Shown here in pieces: positions 43,958 to 52,513 of a DNA stretch of 64,000 nt. The notes under the pieces are model-generated. The model searched no databases and had not been told where the DNA came from. It saw only the letters and a list, made by a program, of their open reading frames with translations. Source of the DNA: JBBIGV01 sp037447335 (lineage in GTDB: Bacteria; Bacteroidota; Ignavibacteria; Ignavibacteriales; Ignavibacteriaceae); assembly GCA_037447335.1 (NCBI GenBank), contig JBBIGV010000004.1:1-64000 (forward strand). The letters are read 5' to 3'. Numbering within the stretch: position 1 is the first letter of the stretch; each line of letters starts with the position of its first letter. The translations under genes and the position numbers were made by a program.

Positions 43958-44686
43958 ATGGCTGCCGACAATATTCAGAACAATAAACTTCTTCTTATTG
44001 GCAAACTTTCCGCTAGCTTGCTGCACGAGATCAGAAATCCGCTTTCCGCTATTCAATGCAACCTTGATTACCTTCAAATGATAAATAATGAATTATCGCA
44101 GGATGTGATGGATTCTGTTAATTCCAGTTATCAGGCATTATCACGGATAAATCATCTTGTGGAAATATTTTTAAATTTTGCGAGGGTTGGGCAGAACAAT
44201 TTTACAAATGTCAATATTGAAGCTGTTACAAAAAATGCTGTGGATGCTGTTAGCGGAAAAGCTTCAAAGACGGGTGTCAAAATATCTACCTTTTTTGCAG
44301 ATGATATTCCCGATATAGTTTATAACAAGACAAGATTACTTCAGGTCTTCTTAAATCTTTTAACAAATGCGCTCGAATTTTCAGAAAACGGAGGGGAAAT
44401 AACTATCCGATCTTTTTATTCGCCCTCTGATTCATTAGTCTGGCAAATACACGACAATGGTAAAGGTATTCCCATCGATGTTCAGAAAAAAATATTCATT
44501 GATTTCTATTCAAGCAAACCAGGCGGAACAGGATTAGGTTTAAGTATTTGTAAGATGCTGTTAGACGAAATAAATTCAAAAATATCTTTCCTGAGCAGCC
44601 AAAATGATGGCACTACCTTTATAATAAATTTTAATCCATCTGTAGTAATTACCGGATTAGTGAATGCAAAGAATATTAATAATTGA
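43958..44686 (+). CDS. Soluble sensor histidine kinase, partner of the NtrC-type regulator
   Basis: 242 residues, with no membrane segment and no clear sensory domain. The H-box is LHEIRNPLSAIQ (His about 27), the N-box is FLNLLTNALEFSENGG, G1 is DNGKGIP and G2 is GGTGLGLSI. The short cytoplasmic form resembles FlgS/FleS-type kinases that drive class II flagellar genes. It overlaps the downstream NtrC-type regulator by 23 bases, so the two form a two-component pair. The signal, perhaps the state of the export apparatus, is inference. Confidence 0.85.
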   Translation: MAADNIQNNKLLLIGKLSASLLHEIRNPLSAIQCNLDYLQMINNELSQDVMDSVNSSYQALSRINHLVEIFLNFARVGQNNFTNVNIEAVTKNAVDAVSGKASKTGVKISTFFADDIPDIVYNKTRLLQVFLNLLTNALEFSENGGEITIRSFYSPSDSLVWQIHDNGKGIPIDVQKKIFIDFYSSKPGGTGLGLSICKMLLDEINSKISFLSSQNDGTTFIINFNPSVVITGLVNAKNINN

Positions 44687-46052
44687 TGACGATACGCTCG
44701 TAAGCACATCGCTTCGTAAAGTGCTGGTGAAGCTTGGTTTTGAAACAGAATGCACCGATGACATTGACGGTATTAATGATATTATCAACTCATTTAACCC
44801 TCACCTGGTTTTATTAGACATTTACCTCTCAACCCACAGCGGTATTGATGTACTAAAAGAGTTTAAAAAAAATTACCCCGACTTATTGGTTATCATGATT
44901 ACCGGCTATGCTGATATTCAGCTTGCAGTTACAGCTTTAAAGCTGGGTGCATACGATTTTTTGTTGAAGCCCATTGATATTGAGCATCTTAAGTCTGTCC
45001 TTCACAAAGGATTTGAACAAATAAATCTTAAGTATGAAGTGCAAAAACTTCATTCAATAATGGATCAGGATCATATTCCTGAAGATTATTTCGGGAAGAG
45101 CGCCAGAATTCAAAGGTTTGTTAAGTCGGTAGTTAAACTTGCTGAAAGTTCCGATACCACAATTTTACTTGAAGGAGAAAGCGGTACTGGCAAAGAAGTT
45201 TTTGCAAAATTTATTCACCAAAGAAGCCCGAGAAAACACAAACCTTTTATTCAGATCAATTGCGCTACTATTCCAAAAGATCTTGCAGAAAGTGAATTAT
45301 TTGGGCATGAAAGAGGCGCTTTTACAGGTGCCTCTGCCAAAACAAAGCTTGGTAAGTTCGAATTAGCTGATGGCGGAACCATTCTGCTTGATGAAATTGG
45401 TGAGCTCAGTCCTGATCTGCAGACAAAGCTCCTCAGGGTCCTTCAGGAAAAAAAATTTTTCCGGCTGGGAGGTGAAAAAGAAATTTCGGTAAATGTGAGG
45501 GTTCTTGCAGCAACTAATAAAAATCTTGAGAAAGAGGTGGATAAGCGTAATTTTCGTGAAGACCTTTATTTCAGGCTGAATGTTGCAAGAGTGGTAATCC
45601 CGCCGCTTAGAGAGCGAAAAGAAGATATTTCTTACCTCGTCTATTCTTTTATTAAAGAATTCACCGAAAAGTTCAATAAGAAGATTGATGGCATAACACC
45701 AGAAGCTATGCAATTGCTTGTTGCGTGCAAATGGAAAGGCAACATTCGTGAACTCAAAAATGTTATGGAACGTGCCATCCTTCTGCTTGAAGGCGAAATA
45801 CTTCACGAATATCATTTCGATAGTATAACAGATGCAAAAACTGCCGGCAGCGGTTCATCTGACGAGTTTATATTGAACATTCCTCCTTCAGGGATAAAAG
45901 CTGAGATTGTACTTAAGGAGTTAATACATAAAACTCTTAAAATCACAAAAGGCAATCAGGTAAAAGCTGCGAAAATACTGGGGTTATCACGTTCTAAGCT
46001 GCGTTACCGTATGGAACAGCTTGGTATTGAAGTTACCAAACAAATACGGTAA
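44664..46052 (+). CDS. NtrC-family sigma-54 response regulator (FlgR/FleR-like)
   Basis: 462 residues in three domains. The receiver (about 1-120) has the acidic pocket IDDD and the phospho-acceptor Asp in VLLDIYLS. The AAA+ core (about 140-375) has Walker A GESGTGKE, the sigma-54 contact loop GAFTGA, Walker B TILLDEIGEL and the Arg-finger region PPLRERKED. The C-terminal Fis-type helix-turn-helix is VKAAKILGLSRSKLRYRM. It is expected to bind upstream of -24/-12 promoters such as those before flgB and fliL. It lies in the operon with two kinases and two REC proteins. Confidence 0.94.
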   Translation: MQRILIIDDDTLVSTSLRKVLVKLGFETECTDDIDGINDIINSFNPHLVLLDIYLSTHSGIDVLKEFKKNYPDLLVIMITGYADIQLAVTALKLGAYDFLLKPIDIEHLKSVLHKGFEQINLKYEVQKLHSIMDQDHIPEDYFGKSARIQRFVKSVVKLAESSDTTILLEGESGTGKEVFAKFIHQRSPRKHKPFIQINCATIPKDLAESELFGHERGAFTGASAKTKLGKFELADGGTILLDEIGELSPDLQTKLLRVLQEKKFFRLGGEKEISVNVRVLAATNKNLEKEVDKRNFREDLYFRLNVARVVIPPLRERKEDISYLVYSFIKEFTEKFNKKIDGITPEAMQLLVACKWKGNIRELKNVMERAILLLEGEILHEYHFDSITDAKTAGSGSSDEFILNIPPSGIKAEIVLKELIHKTLKITKGNQVKAAKILGLSRSKLRYRMEQLGIEVTKQIR

Positions 46053-46149
46053 AATATTTTTCAACCCGCTTCCACCGCATATCAACTTTTTTAATATTAT
46101 TCCGATAATAAAGCAAAGTACTTTTTGCCATGAATTATCCGGAAACTTT

Positions 46150-47793
46150 ATGCAATTAGTTGAAAATGAAGTCAGTGTGGACAAATCCTACCTTCTTACT
46201 ATAATTGATTCGATTAACGATCTCTTTTATACAACCGATGAATTTGGCTGCTTCCATACTATCTATGGCACATTACTAAGAAAGATCGGACCCGGCAGGG
46301 AAAACTTTATTGGCAGATTAATATTTGTAATTTTTGGGAAGGACCCTGAGGGGATCCATGCTGTAAATCATAAAAAATGTTTGAACGGCGCCAGCCAGAT
46401 TTATGTTTGGAACTTCGAGTATAACGGGAAGATTTATTACTTTCAAACCTCTCTTTCACCGATCAGAAGCAATCCTGAAAACTTTAGAGGTATTGTTGGT
46501 ATAATCCGGGATATTACAAGGCACAAAGAAATTGAATTGATTAATGAAGAGATAACTTTAAAATTCAGAACGCTTGCTAATGCTGCAAACCTTGCAATTA
46601 TTTCTATAAACGAGGAACAAAAAATTGAGTATTGTAACAGCGCTACGCTAAGCATGTTCGGTTATGAGAACGAGATGATTCATGGCAGAGAATTTAGTTT
46701 ACTTTTTAGCGAAAAAAATAAAATTCTTAACTTAAACAATATACCTGCACAATTCGGTTCAGACGATAAATATACCTTTGAGCTTGAAGCAAAAAAAAGA
46801 GACGGAGCTGTTTTTCCAATCGAAATAACTATTTCGCCGTATCAAGTACTGAATATTATCCATCATGTTATTATTATCCAGGATATCTCCGAAAGAAAAA
46901 ATGCTGAAATTGAAAGAATTCAATACAGTAAGAAACTGGAAGATCAAAACAAAGAACTTGAAATAGCTCTTGAGTCGCTTAAAAGTATGCAGTTGCAGCT
47001 TATACACTCCGAAAAGCTTGCTTCAATAGGGCAGCTTACAAGCGGAATTGCACATGAAATTAATAACCCTCTTGCATTTGTTTCAAGTAACCTGAACAGG
47101 TTTTATGAATATTTTACAGACCTCCTTACTGTAACAGAACGGTGGCGAACAATTGGTAAAAATTTACTTGAGAGAAATATAGCCGCAGAAATGGTAAACG
47201 ATCTGTTTGAGTTTGAAAAGCAGATTGATCTTGACTTTATTAAGAATGATTTCAACATCCTGATGCAGCATAACAAAAGCGGCATCGAAAGAATTCAAAA
47301 TATAGTTATGCAGCTCAGGGGTTTCAGCAGGGATGATTTTGATTTATACCTTGAAACAGATCTGAATGCTGCTCTTGATGATACCCTAACAATTGCCTGG
47401 AATGAGATCAAGTATAAAGCAGAAGTTATAAAACAGTATGAAAATATACCCGCAGTCAGATGTAATCCTAACGAAATAAGACAGGTAATTCTTAATCTTA
47501 TGATAAATGCTGCTCACTCAATTACCGATTCGGGTAAAATTTTCCTCAGAACTTATCAGGATAAAAAATTCGTTTATGCCGAAGTAACAGATACAGGAGT
47601 CGGGATAAAAAAAGACGAGCTAAAAAAAATTTTCGATCCGTTCTTCACAACCAAACCTCCGGGCAAAGGAACCGGGCTTGGTTTGTGGATAAGCCTTACA
47701 CTGGCACAAAAAAATCGTGCTATGATCGATGTTAAAAGTACGCCCGGTAAAGGTTCGTCATTCATAATCAAATTTAAGAAACATGAAAAATAA
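46150..47793 (+). CDS. PAS-domain sensor histidine kinase
   Basis: 547 residues from the ATG at 46150, with GGAA 6 bases before. A longer frame from a TTG at 46021 would run inside the previous gene. It has two PAS domains (about 10-130 and 150-275, the second with FGYENEMIHGREFSLLF), a coiled-coil linker, then the H-box SGIAHEINNPLAFVSS, the N-box LNLMINAAHSI, G1 DTGVGI and G2 GKGTGLGLWIS. It has no membrane segment, so it senses an internal cue. It is followed 19 bases later by the REC-HDOD gene. Confidence 0.92.
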   Translation: MQLVENEVSVDKSYLLTIIDSINDLFYTTDEFGCFHTIYGTLLRKIGPGRENFIGRLIFVIFGKDPEGIHAVNHKKCLNGASQIYVWNFEYNGKIYYFQTSLSPIRSNPENFRGIVGIIRDITRHKEIELINEEITLKFRTLANAANLAIISINEEQKIEYCNSATLSMFGYENEMIHGREFSLLFSEKNKILNLNNIPAQFGSDDKYTFELEAKKRDGAVFPIEITISPYQVLNIIHHVIIIQDISERKNAEIERIQYSKKLEDQNKELEIALESLKSMQLQLIHSEKLASIGQLTSGIAHEINNPLAFVSSNLNRFYEYFTDLLTVTERWRTIGKNLLERNIAAEMVNDLFEFEKQIDLDFIKNDFNILMQHNKSGIERIQNIVMQLRGFSRDDFDLYLETDLNAALDDTLTIAWNEIKYKAEVIKQYENIPAVRCNPNEIRQVILNLMINAAHSITDSGKIFLRTYQDKKFVYAEVTDTGVGIKKDELKKIFDPFFTTKPPGKGTGLGLWISLTLAQKNRAMIDVKSTPGKGSSFIIKFKKHEK

Positions 47794-47812
47794 AATTTAA
47801 AGAGGTGTTATT

Positions 47813-48970
47813 GTGGATGTAATTATTGAAGAATCGCCGGTATTACTCGTTATTGACGACGAAGAAGAGGTACTCGCAGCAATAAAAAGTTTGCTGAGAA
47901 AAATTAAGATAACACAATACTATTTTACTTCACCCTCTGAAGCAATCAGGTTTATGCAAAACAATAAGGTAGATTTGATTTTAACGGATATGAAGATGCC
48001 CGAAATCAGCGGCAGAGAGTTGCTTATTGAAGCTAAGAAATATCAACCCGATGCAATAAAATTTATGCTTAGCGCACATGAAAATAAAAAAGAAATTCTG
48101 GATACGCTTGCATTGGGGCTAGCAAGTTATTATCTGTTCAAACCATGGGACGATTTCGAGTTCATTAATTTGATCGAAAAGTATACGAACTATTATGAAA
48201 AAGAAGGTTTGAAAGAAGTAATCAATTATATTTCTTCTTTTTCCAGATTTCTTCTCTCGGGCGCACAAGATAAAAACCTGCTTGCAATGCTTGAAAATGA
48301 AAATTTAAATATTAATACTTTATGCACAGAAATTGAAAAAAATCCATTCCTTGCAGCAAAGTTAATTCAGATATCTAACTCGGTTAGTTTTGGCGCTGCA
48401 CGTTCAATTACTTCTATAAAGAGTGCGGTGCTGTTCATTGGTTTGAGGCATTTGAAAAATTTGCTTATATCCCTCAGCGTACTTAAAAAGTTTACTGAGA
48501 TAATTCACCCGGTTTATCACGATGTAATTTATGAATACTGGAACAGAACAAATAAGCGCGCTAAAATTGCAAGCCAGATATCAGCCGAATGGCATGTAAA
48601 AGTTGATACAGACTTGTTGTTTATTTCTACAGTGCTGACGGACATAGGTGAACTGTATTTCTTGTACACTAATGCTGAAAAGTATAAACAATATGTTGAG
48701 TTTGTTCAAACAACAAATATTTCACGAATTGAAGCTGAAGAAAAATTTTTCATTTACTCGCATACTTATGTTGGCGGCGTGCTGCTGAATGTATGGAATT
48801 TTCCGGAAGAAATAGTAAGTATTGTGGAAAATCATCACAAAGCTGAAGTAGATAATGAAATTGTCAGAATCATACAATTATGTGATATTATTGAAGAACA
48901 AGGCTTATCTTTCAAAGAAAATTTCAATATGTCGGAATATGTAAAAAACTTTAATCAGGCTGTGGTATGA
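47813..48970 (+). CDS. Response regulator with HDOD domain
   Basis: 385 residues, GTG start with GAGGTG 6 bases before. The receiver (about 5-125) has VIDDEEE and the acceptor Asp in LILTDMKMPEISG. An HDOD domain (about 160-330) follows, with EIEKNPFLAAKLIQISNSVSFG and TSIKSAVLFIGLRHLKNL. HDOD domains are HD-fold proteins that usually lack catalysis and often act in signalling hubs. It overlaps the next gene by 4 bases. Confidence 0.9.
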   Translation: MDVIIEESPVLLVIDDEEEVLAAIKSLLRKIKITQYYFTSPSEAIRFMQNNKVDLILTDMKMPEISGRELLIEAKKYQPDAIKFMLSAHENKKEILDTLALGLASYYLFKPWDDFEFINLIEKYTNYYEKEGLKEVINYISSFSRFLLSGAQDKNLLAMLENENLNINTLCTEIEKNPFLAAKLIQISNSVSFGAARSITSIKSAVLFIGLRHLKNLLISLSVLKKFTEIIHPVYHDVIYEYWNRTNKRAKIASQISAEWHVKVDTDLLFISTVLTDIGELYFLYTNAEKYKQYVEFVQTTNISRIEAEEKFFIYSHTYVGGVLLNVWNFPEEIVSIVENHHKAEVDNEIVRIIQLCDIIEEQGLSFKENFNMSEYVKNFNQAVV

Positions 48971-50199
48971 ATCCTCCGGATTTTAACAATAAAATTTTAT
49001 ATGTAGACGATGAGATAAATCTGCTTTCATCTTTCCGATCTCTTATGAGAAAAGAAAATCTATCAGTTTACCTTCTTGAAGACCCGCTAAAAATTGAAAA
49101 GGTACTTTCTGAAGATGGACCGTTTGCAGTTGTCCTTAGCGATCAGAGAATGCCGGGCATTAGCGGCTCAAATCTGCTTAATAAAGTGCGGTCAGTTCAT
49201 CCGGAAAGTATCCGGGTGCTAATTACCGGCTACAGCGATTTTAATGAAGTTGTTCAGGCAGTAAATGACGCAAGTATAAGTTACTTTGTTTCAAAACCCT
49301 GGAATGATGACGTCTTGAAAAAACTTGTTAAAGATTCAGTTTCCCAATTTAATTTGAAACTAGAAAATCTTCGTCTCGTTGATGAATTAAAACAAAAAAA
49401 TGAATCAATAAAAGCAATTCTTGATGGAACACTTGCAGGAACTACAGCTTTGTTAAATGATGTATTGTCGTTCATAAATCCTCATGCCTCATCACAAACT
49501 GATAGAGTAAAAAAAGACGGGGTTGCAGCGCTTGAAGCAATACCGGAACTGAAATACGAGCAGAAGTGGGCAATCATGAGAACTTTTGAACTTTTTAATA
49601 TAGGTTTGGCTGTTATGCCGCCTTGGATCCAGCTTGCATTAAATAAAGAAGGATTGGCTGCTATCAGAAGGTTCTCTCTTTGCCGCAGTCATCATATTCT
49701 GGCTGCTAATTTACTGGACGGCATACCCGGTTTTGAAGAAGTTTCTGAAATAATCAGGCTGTCAAAGAAGAATTTTGATGGCTCCGGCTTACCGGATGAT
49801 GTTAATATCGTTGGTGAAAATATTCCAATGGGTTCACGTATTCTGAAAATACTTGTGGATAAAGACATGCTGACTACTAATCATCTAAAGGGTGTTGATG
49901 TGTTAAAATCTATGAGAATGAAGCCGGATAACTACGATATAAAACTTATCGACCTGCTTATTGAGAAGCACAAACCACAAAAAGAACTTACAACACGTGT
50001 AATCAGTGTATTTACGTTTGATCTGAAACCAGGGATGAAGGTGCTTAAGGATGTTCAAACCAAATCAGGCATCCGATTATTTAATGAGAATACCGTACTT
50101 ACAGAAACTTCTCTTACTGCTATAAATTCCTGGTCTAAACTTGAAGGTATTGTTGAACCGATTACTGTTGAGGTGAAGGTTGTAACTGATAAAAAATAA
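48967..50199 (+). CDS. Response regulator with degenerate HD-GYP domain
   Basis: 410 residues. The receiver (about 1-125) has YVDDEIN, the acceptor Asp in VVLSDQRMPGISG and a conserved Lys in SKPWND. The output domain aligns with HD-GYP phosphodiesterases in order, but the metal-binding HD pair is replaced in the FNIGLAVMP segment and the HHE motif reads RLSKKNFDGSGLPD, so the GYP-like signature survives without its ligands. I infer that it cannot cleave c-di-GMP but may bind it or a partner. It is the last gene of the signalling operon. Confidence 0.85.
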   Translation: MNPPDFNNKILYVDDEINLLSSFRSLMRKENLSVYLLEDPLKIEKVLSEDGPFAVVLSDQRMPGISGSNLLNKVRSVHPESIRVLITGYSDFNEVVQAVNDASISYFVSKPWNDDVLKKLVKDSVSQFNLKLENLRLVDELKQKNESIKAILDGTLAGTTALLNDVLSFINPHASSQTDRVKKDGVAALEAIPELKYEQKWAIMRTFELFNIGLAVMPPWIQLALNKEGLAAIRRFSLCRSHHILAANLLDGIPGFEEVSEIIRLSKKNFDGSGLPDDVNIVGENIPMGSRILKILVDKDMLTTNHLKGVDVLKSMRMKPDNYDIKLIDLLIEKHKPQKELTTRVISVFTFDLKPGMKVLKDVQTKSGIRLFNENTVLTETSLTAINSWSKLEGIVEPITVEVKVVTDKK

Positions 50200-50591
50200 T
50201 TATGGTTTTTCAGAACTTCTTAACATGAAAAGCCGGTAATTGTAAAAAGGTCCGTTTGCACGGCAGTTCGGCGTTATGATCCTGTTGTTTAAGCGGAAGA
50301 TTAATTTTTTAAATTGATTATGATGTTCTCCCTGAGTTTTGTTAATGATAGCGTTTTAAAGACCACCTCAACTATAAGTTTTTGGAGCATACAAAACTTG
50401 TTGAAGTAAATGCTCAACGGTATGTTGATTCAGTACCGAATACCTAATCTCTGATCATTTCTCAGTAAAGCTATTTCAGTTTTTCCACCAGCCGAATTTT
50501 AATAATACCGTATCATATTGTTGGCTCCGGTATGGTATTTGTCCGTATTTAATGGAAGTTAATTATCAATAAACATTTAATTTAAATTGTC
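50200..50591. other. Intergenic region before the small ORFs upstream of flgB
   Basis: 392 bases without a supported ORF. An imperfect nested inverted repeat (AATACCGTATC with CGGTATGGTATT) lies at about 50,501-50,540. The start of the region (50,220-50,290) has a GC-richer patch with no recognised motif. No clear promoter was seen. Confidence 0.45.
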
Positions 50592-50831
50592 ATGAATGAG
50601 TTTTTCGAAGATATTTACCGTGAATATGAATATGTGAAAAAAAGCAGCTCGAATATAATCCAGGCAAGTAAATCGAAAATAGCCGGGAAAACAAAGATTT
50701 CAGTAGCTGAAGATGGAAAAGATAATGTGAAAGTTATGCTGAAAAAGGATATTGATGATTCTATCAAAGAAATAAAATTTATTTGTTCATGCGGTAAAAC
50801 TAAATCTTTACTGCTCGATTATTTTGAGTAA
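50592..50831 (+). CDS. Small protein of unknown function upstream of the flagellar operon
   Basis: 79 residues, charged and helical, with a CSCGKT motif near the C-terminus (FICSCGKTKSLLL). I do not recognise the family. No ribosome-binding site is obvious. It lies between the signalling cluster and the flgB promoter and could be co-regulated. Coding is supported by length, composition and the close following ORF, not by homology. Confidence 0.45.
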   Translation: MNEFFEDIYREYEYVKKSSSNIIQASKSKIAGKTKISVAEDGKDNVKVMLKKDIDDSIKEIKFICSCGKTKSLLLDYFE

Positions 50832-51036
50832 TAATTTGCACGTGGTTAAAATTAGCCAAAATGGTTTTTTAACCCGCAATACTTTCATAATTACTGATAT
50901 TACGAAAACTGAGAGTGACAGCATTTCGGTTGAAATACAAAATCTCATTTCTATGAAAAAATATTGCTTTATCTCCATTCTTAAAAAAATAATTATGTCA
51001 TCTCTCAGCATTATTTCTTTACGTAACAAAAGTTAA
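50824..51036 (+). CDS. Possible small ORF overlapping the previous gene
   Basis: 70 codons from a TTG at 50824, overlapping the upstream ORF by 8 bases (or from a GTG at 50842). It has a hydrophobic C-terminal half (FISILKKIIMSSLSIISL). It ends 16 bases before the sigma-54 promoter of flgB. No homology is recognised; it may be spurious. Confidence 0.28.
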   Translation: MSNNLHVVKISQNGFLTRNTFIITDITKTESDSISVEIQNLISMKKYCFISILKKIIMSSLSIISLRNKS

Positions 51037-51052
51037 TTACTTACAGAGTAAA

Positions 51053-51068
51053 TGGCATTTATTTTGCC
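51053..51068 (+). promoter_or_regulatory. Sigma-54 promoter of the flgB operon
   Basis: TGGCATTTATTTTGCC matches TGGCAYG-N4-TTGCA: TGGCA at -24, exact 10-base spacing between GG and GC, and TTGC at -12. It ends 24 bases before the flgB ATG at 51093, so transcription would start about 12 bases into that interval. The NtrC-type regulator at 44664 is the likely activator. Confidence 0.88.
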
Positions 51069-51092
51069 AATCGTAATAAAAAAGGATTTTCG

Positions 51093-51488
51093 ATGGCTGA
51101 ACCGGTTATAAAACAAATTGAAAATTTTCTGAGCTTTTGTGCAGAACGACACAAAGTTATTTCGAAGAATATTGCCAACATAGGAACAGAAAATTATAAA
51201 CGCGAAGAATTAACTTTTTCCAATGCACTGAACAACCAACTAAGCGCAGGGCTGAAAGTTTCTTCGGAAAAGCACATTACAAAGGGTAAATCTGCTGCAA
51301 ATACAGACCGTGTTTACGAAATGAATACCAGTAACGAGGCAGACGCACTTTCGGGCGTTAATAATGTTGATATTGAAGAGGAGATGGCTTTGCTTGCAGA
51401 GAATACGCTGCTGCACAAGTTTGCTTCCCGGAAAGTTGGCTCCTATTACAGATCATTACAAAACGTTATTAAGGGAGGACAGAAATGA
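51093..51488 (+). CDS. flgB: Flagellar proximal rod protein FlgB
   Basis: 131 residues. The rod-protein opening FLSFCAERHKVISKNIANIGTENYKRE is the FlgB/FlgC N-terminal helix with the ANI(A/G)T-N-Y signature. The C-terminal helix (LAENTLLHKFASRKVGSYYRSL) closes the protein. AAAGGA lies 8 bases before the ATG. It is the first gene of the operon, overlapping flgC by 4 bases. Confidence 0.93.
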   Translation: MAEPVIKQIENFLSFCAERHKVISKNIANIGTENYKREELTFSNALNNQLSAGLKVSSEKHITKGKSAANTDRVYEMNTSNEADALSGVNNVDIEEEMALLAENTLLHKFASRKVGSYYRSLQNVIKGGQK

Positions 51489-51985
51489 AAACCGGCGAAA
51501 TTTTTCCGGGCTTTAACATTAGCGCAAAAGGTATGAGCATCCTGCGAAAAAAGATGAATCTTATTGCTGAAAATATTGCTAAAGCCGACAACGTAAGAAT
51601 GGAAGACGGACAACCCTACCAAAGGAAGGTATTAAATGTTACACAGGAGCGTAACGGCTTTTCTGCCATATTGAATAATAATTCCATTAAGCTGCAATTA
51701 AACACATCTAAATCCGGGCATCTTTCCAATGTAAATTCATCTGTATTAACAGGTTTAAGTCCGACAGAAAATCTGAAATCGGAAGAAACAAAAGATAATA
51801 CTCCGGGTGATATCGTTCATATGCCCGACCATCCCCTGGCAAATGAAGATGGATATGTTCAGATGTCTAACGTGAATGTTATAACAGAAATGGTTGATAT
51901 GATTGCCGCTGCACGGAGCTATGAAGCAAACCTTACGGCATTAAATGCATCAAAGCAGATGGTTAAAGATACACTGGAGATGTAA
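51485..51985 (+). CDS. flgC: Flagellar proximal rod protein FlgC
   Basis: 166 residues. It opens with GFNISAKGMSILRKKMNLIAENIAKAD, and the C-terminal part is HMPDHPLANEDGYVQMSNVNVITEMVDMIAAARSYEANL, a strong FlgC hallmark. It overlaps flgB by 4 bases. It is followed without spacing by a small unknown gene. Confidence 0.94.
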   Translation: MKTGEIFPGFNISAKGMSILRKKMNLIAENIAKADNVRMEDGQPYQRKVLNVTQERNGFSAILNNNSIKLQLNTSKSGHLSNVNSSVLTGLSPTENLKSEETKDNTPGDIVHMPDHPLANEDGYVQMSNVNVITEMVDMIAAARSYEANLTALNASKQMVKDTLEM

Positions 51986-52216
51986 ATGAAAATTGACGCC
52001 AATTCATCAAATTATTATGCTTCTGTTGTACGAAATTCTCAGCAAAATAAAACCAATACGAATTCTGATACAAAAGATATAACCCGGCAGGAGAAAGAAT
52101 TTTTTTCACGGTTGTATCCATCACAACAAGATGAAATAATGAACTATCATTTCTATTCTTCAAAAGGAAAATTAAGTGGTCTTACTGTTGGAACCAAACT
52201 CGATATGAAAGGCTGA
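51986..52216 (+). CDS. Small unknown protein between flgC and fliE
   Basis: 76 residues. It starts immediately after flgC and ends one base before the ATG of fliE. The N-terminal part is Ser/Asn-rich and polar; the later part is TRQEKEFFSRLYPSQQDEIMNYHFYSSKG, possibly one helix. There is no signal peptide. Tight packing within the operon argues that it is real and used in the basal body or export, but no family is recognised. Confidence 0.7.
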   Translation: MKIDANSSNYYASVVRNSQQNKTNTNSDTKDITRQEKEFFSRLYPSQQDEIMNYHFYSSKGKLSGLTVGTKLDMKG

Positions 52217-52217
52217 T

Positions 52218-52508
52218 ATGAAAGTAGAAAACATTACCGGCATAATTCCCGATCTACAAAAACAAACACTTAACCCTGCAAATAAAACTGCTGATTCTTT
52301 TGGCACGTTATTAACAGGTTTTATTAAAGATGTAAACCAAAGACAGATAGAATCCGGCAAAGTATCAGTAGATTTTATTAAAGGAAAAGATATTGAGTTG
52401 CACGAAGTTATGATAGCAGGTGAAAAAGCAAAAACTCATCTGGATCTTTTAGTGGAAATCAGAAATAAAGCTCTTGATATGTACAAAGAATTAATGAGGA
52501 TGCAGTAA
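52218..52508 (+). CDS. fliE: Flagellar MS-ring/rod junction protein FliE
   Basis: 96 residues, the family length. The C-terminal half is typical: IELHEVMIAGEKAKTHLDLLVEIRNKALDMYKELMRMQ. It links the MS ring to the rod. Between the small ORF and fliF (5-base gap). Confidence 0.9.
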   Translation: MKVENITGIIPDLQKQTLNPANKTADSFGTLLTGFIKDVNQRQIESGKVSVDFIKGKDIELHEVMIAGEKAKTHLDLLVEIRNKALDMYKELMRMQ

Positions 52509-52513
52509 CAGCG

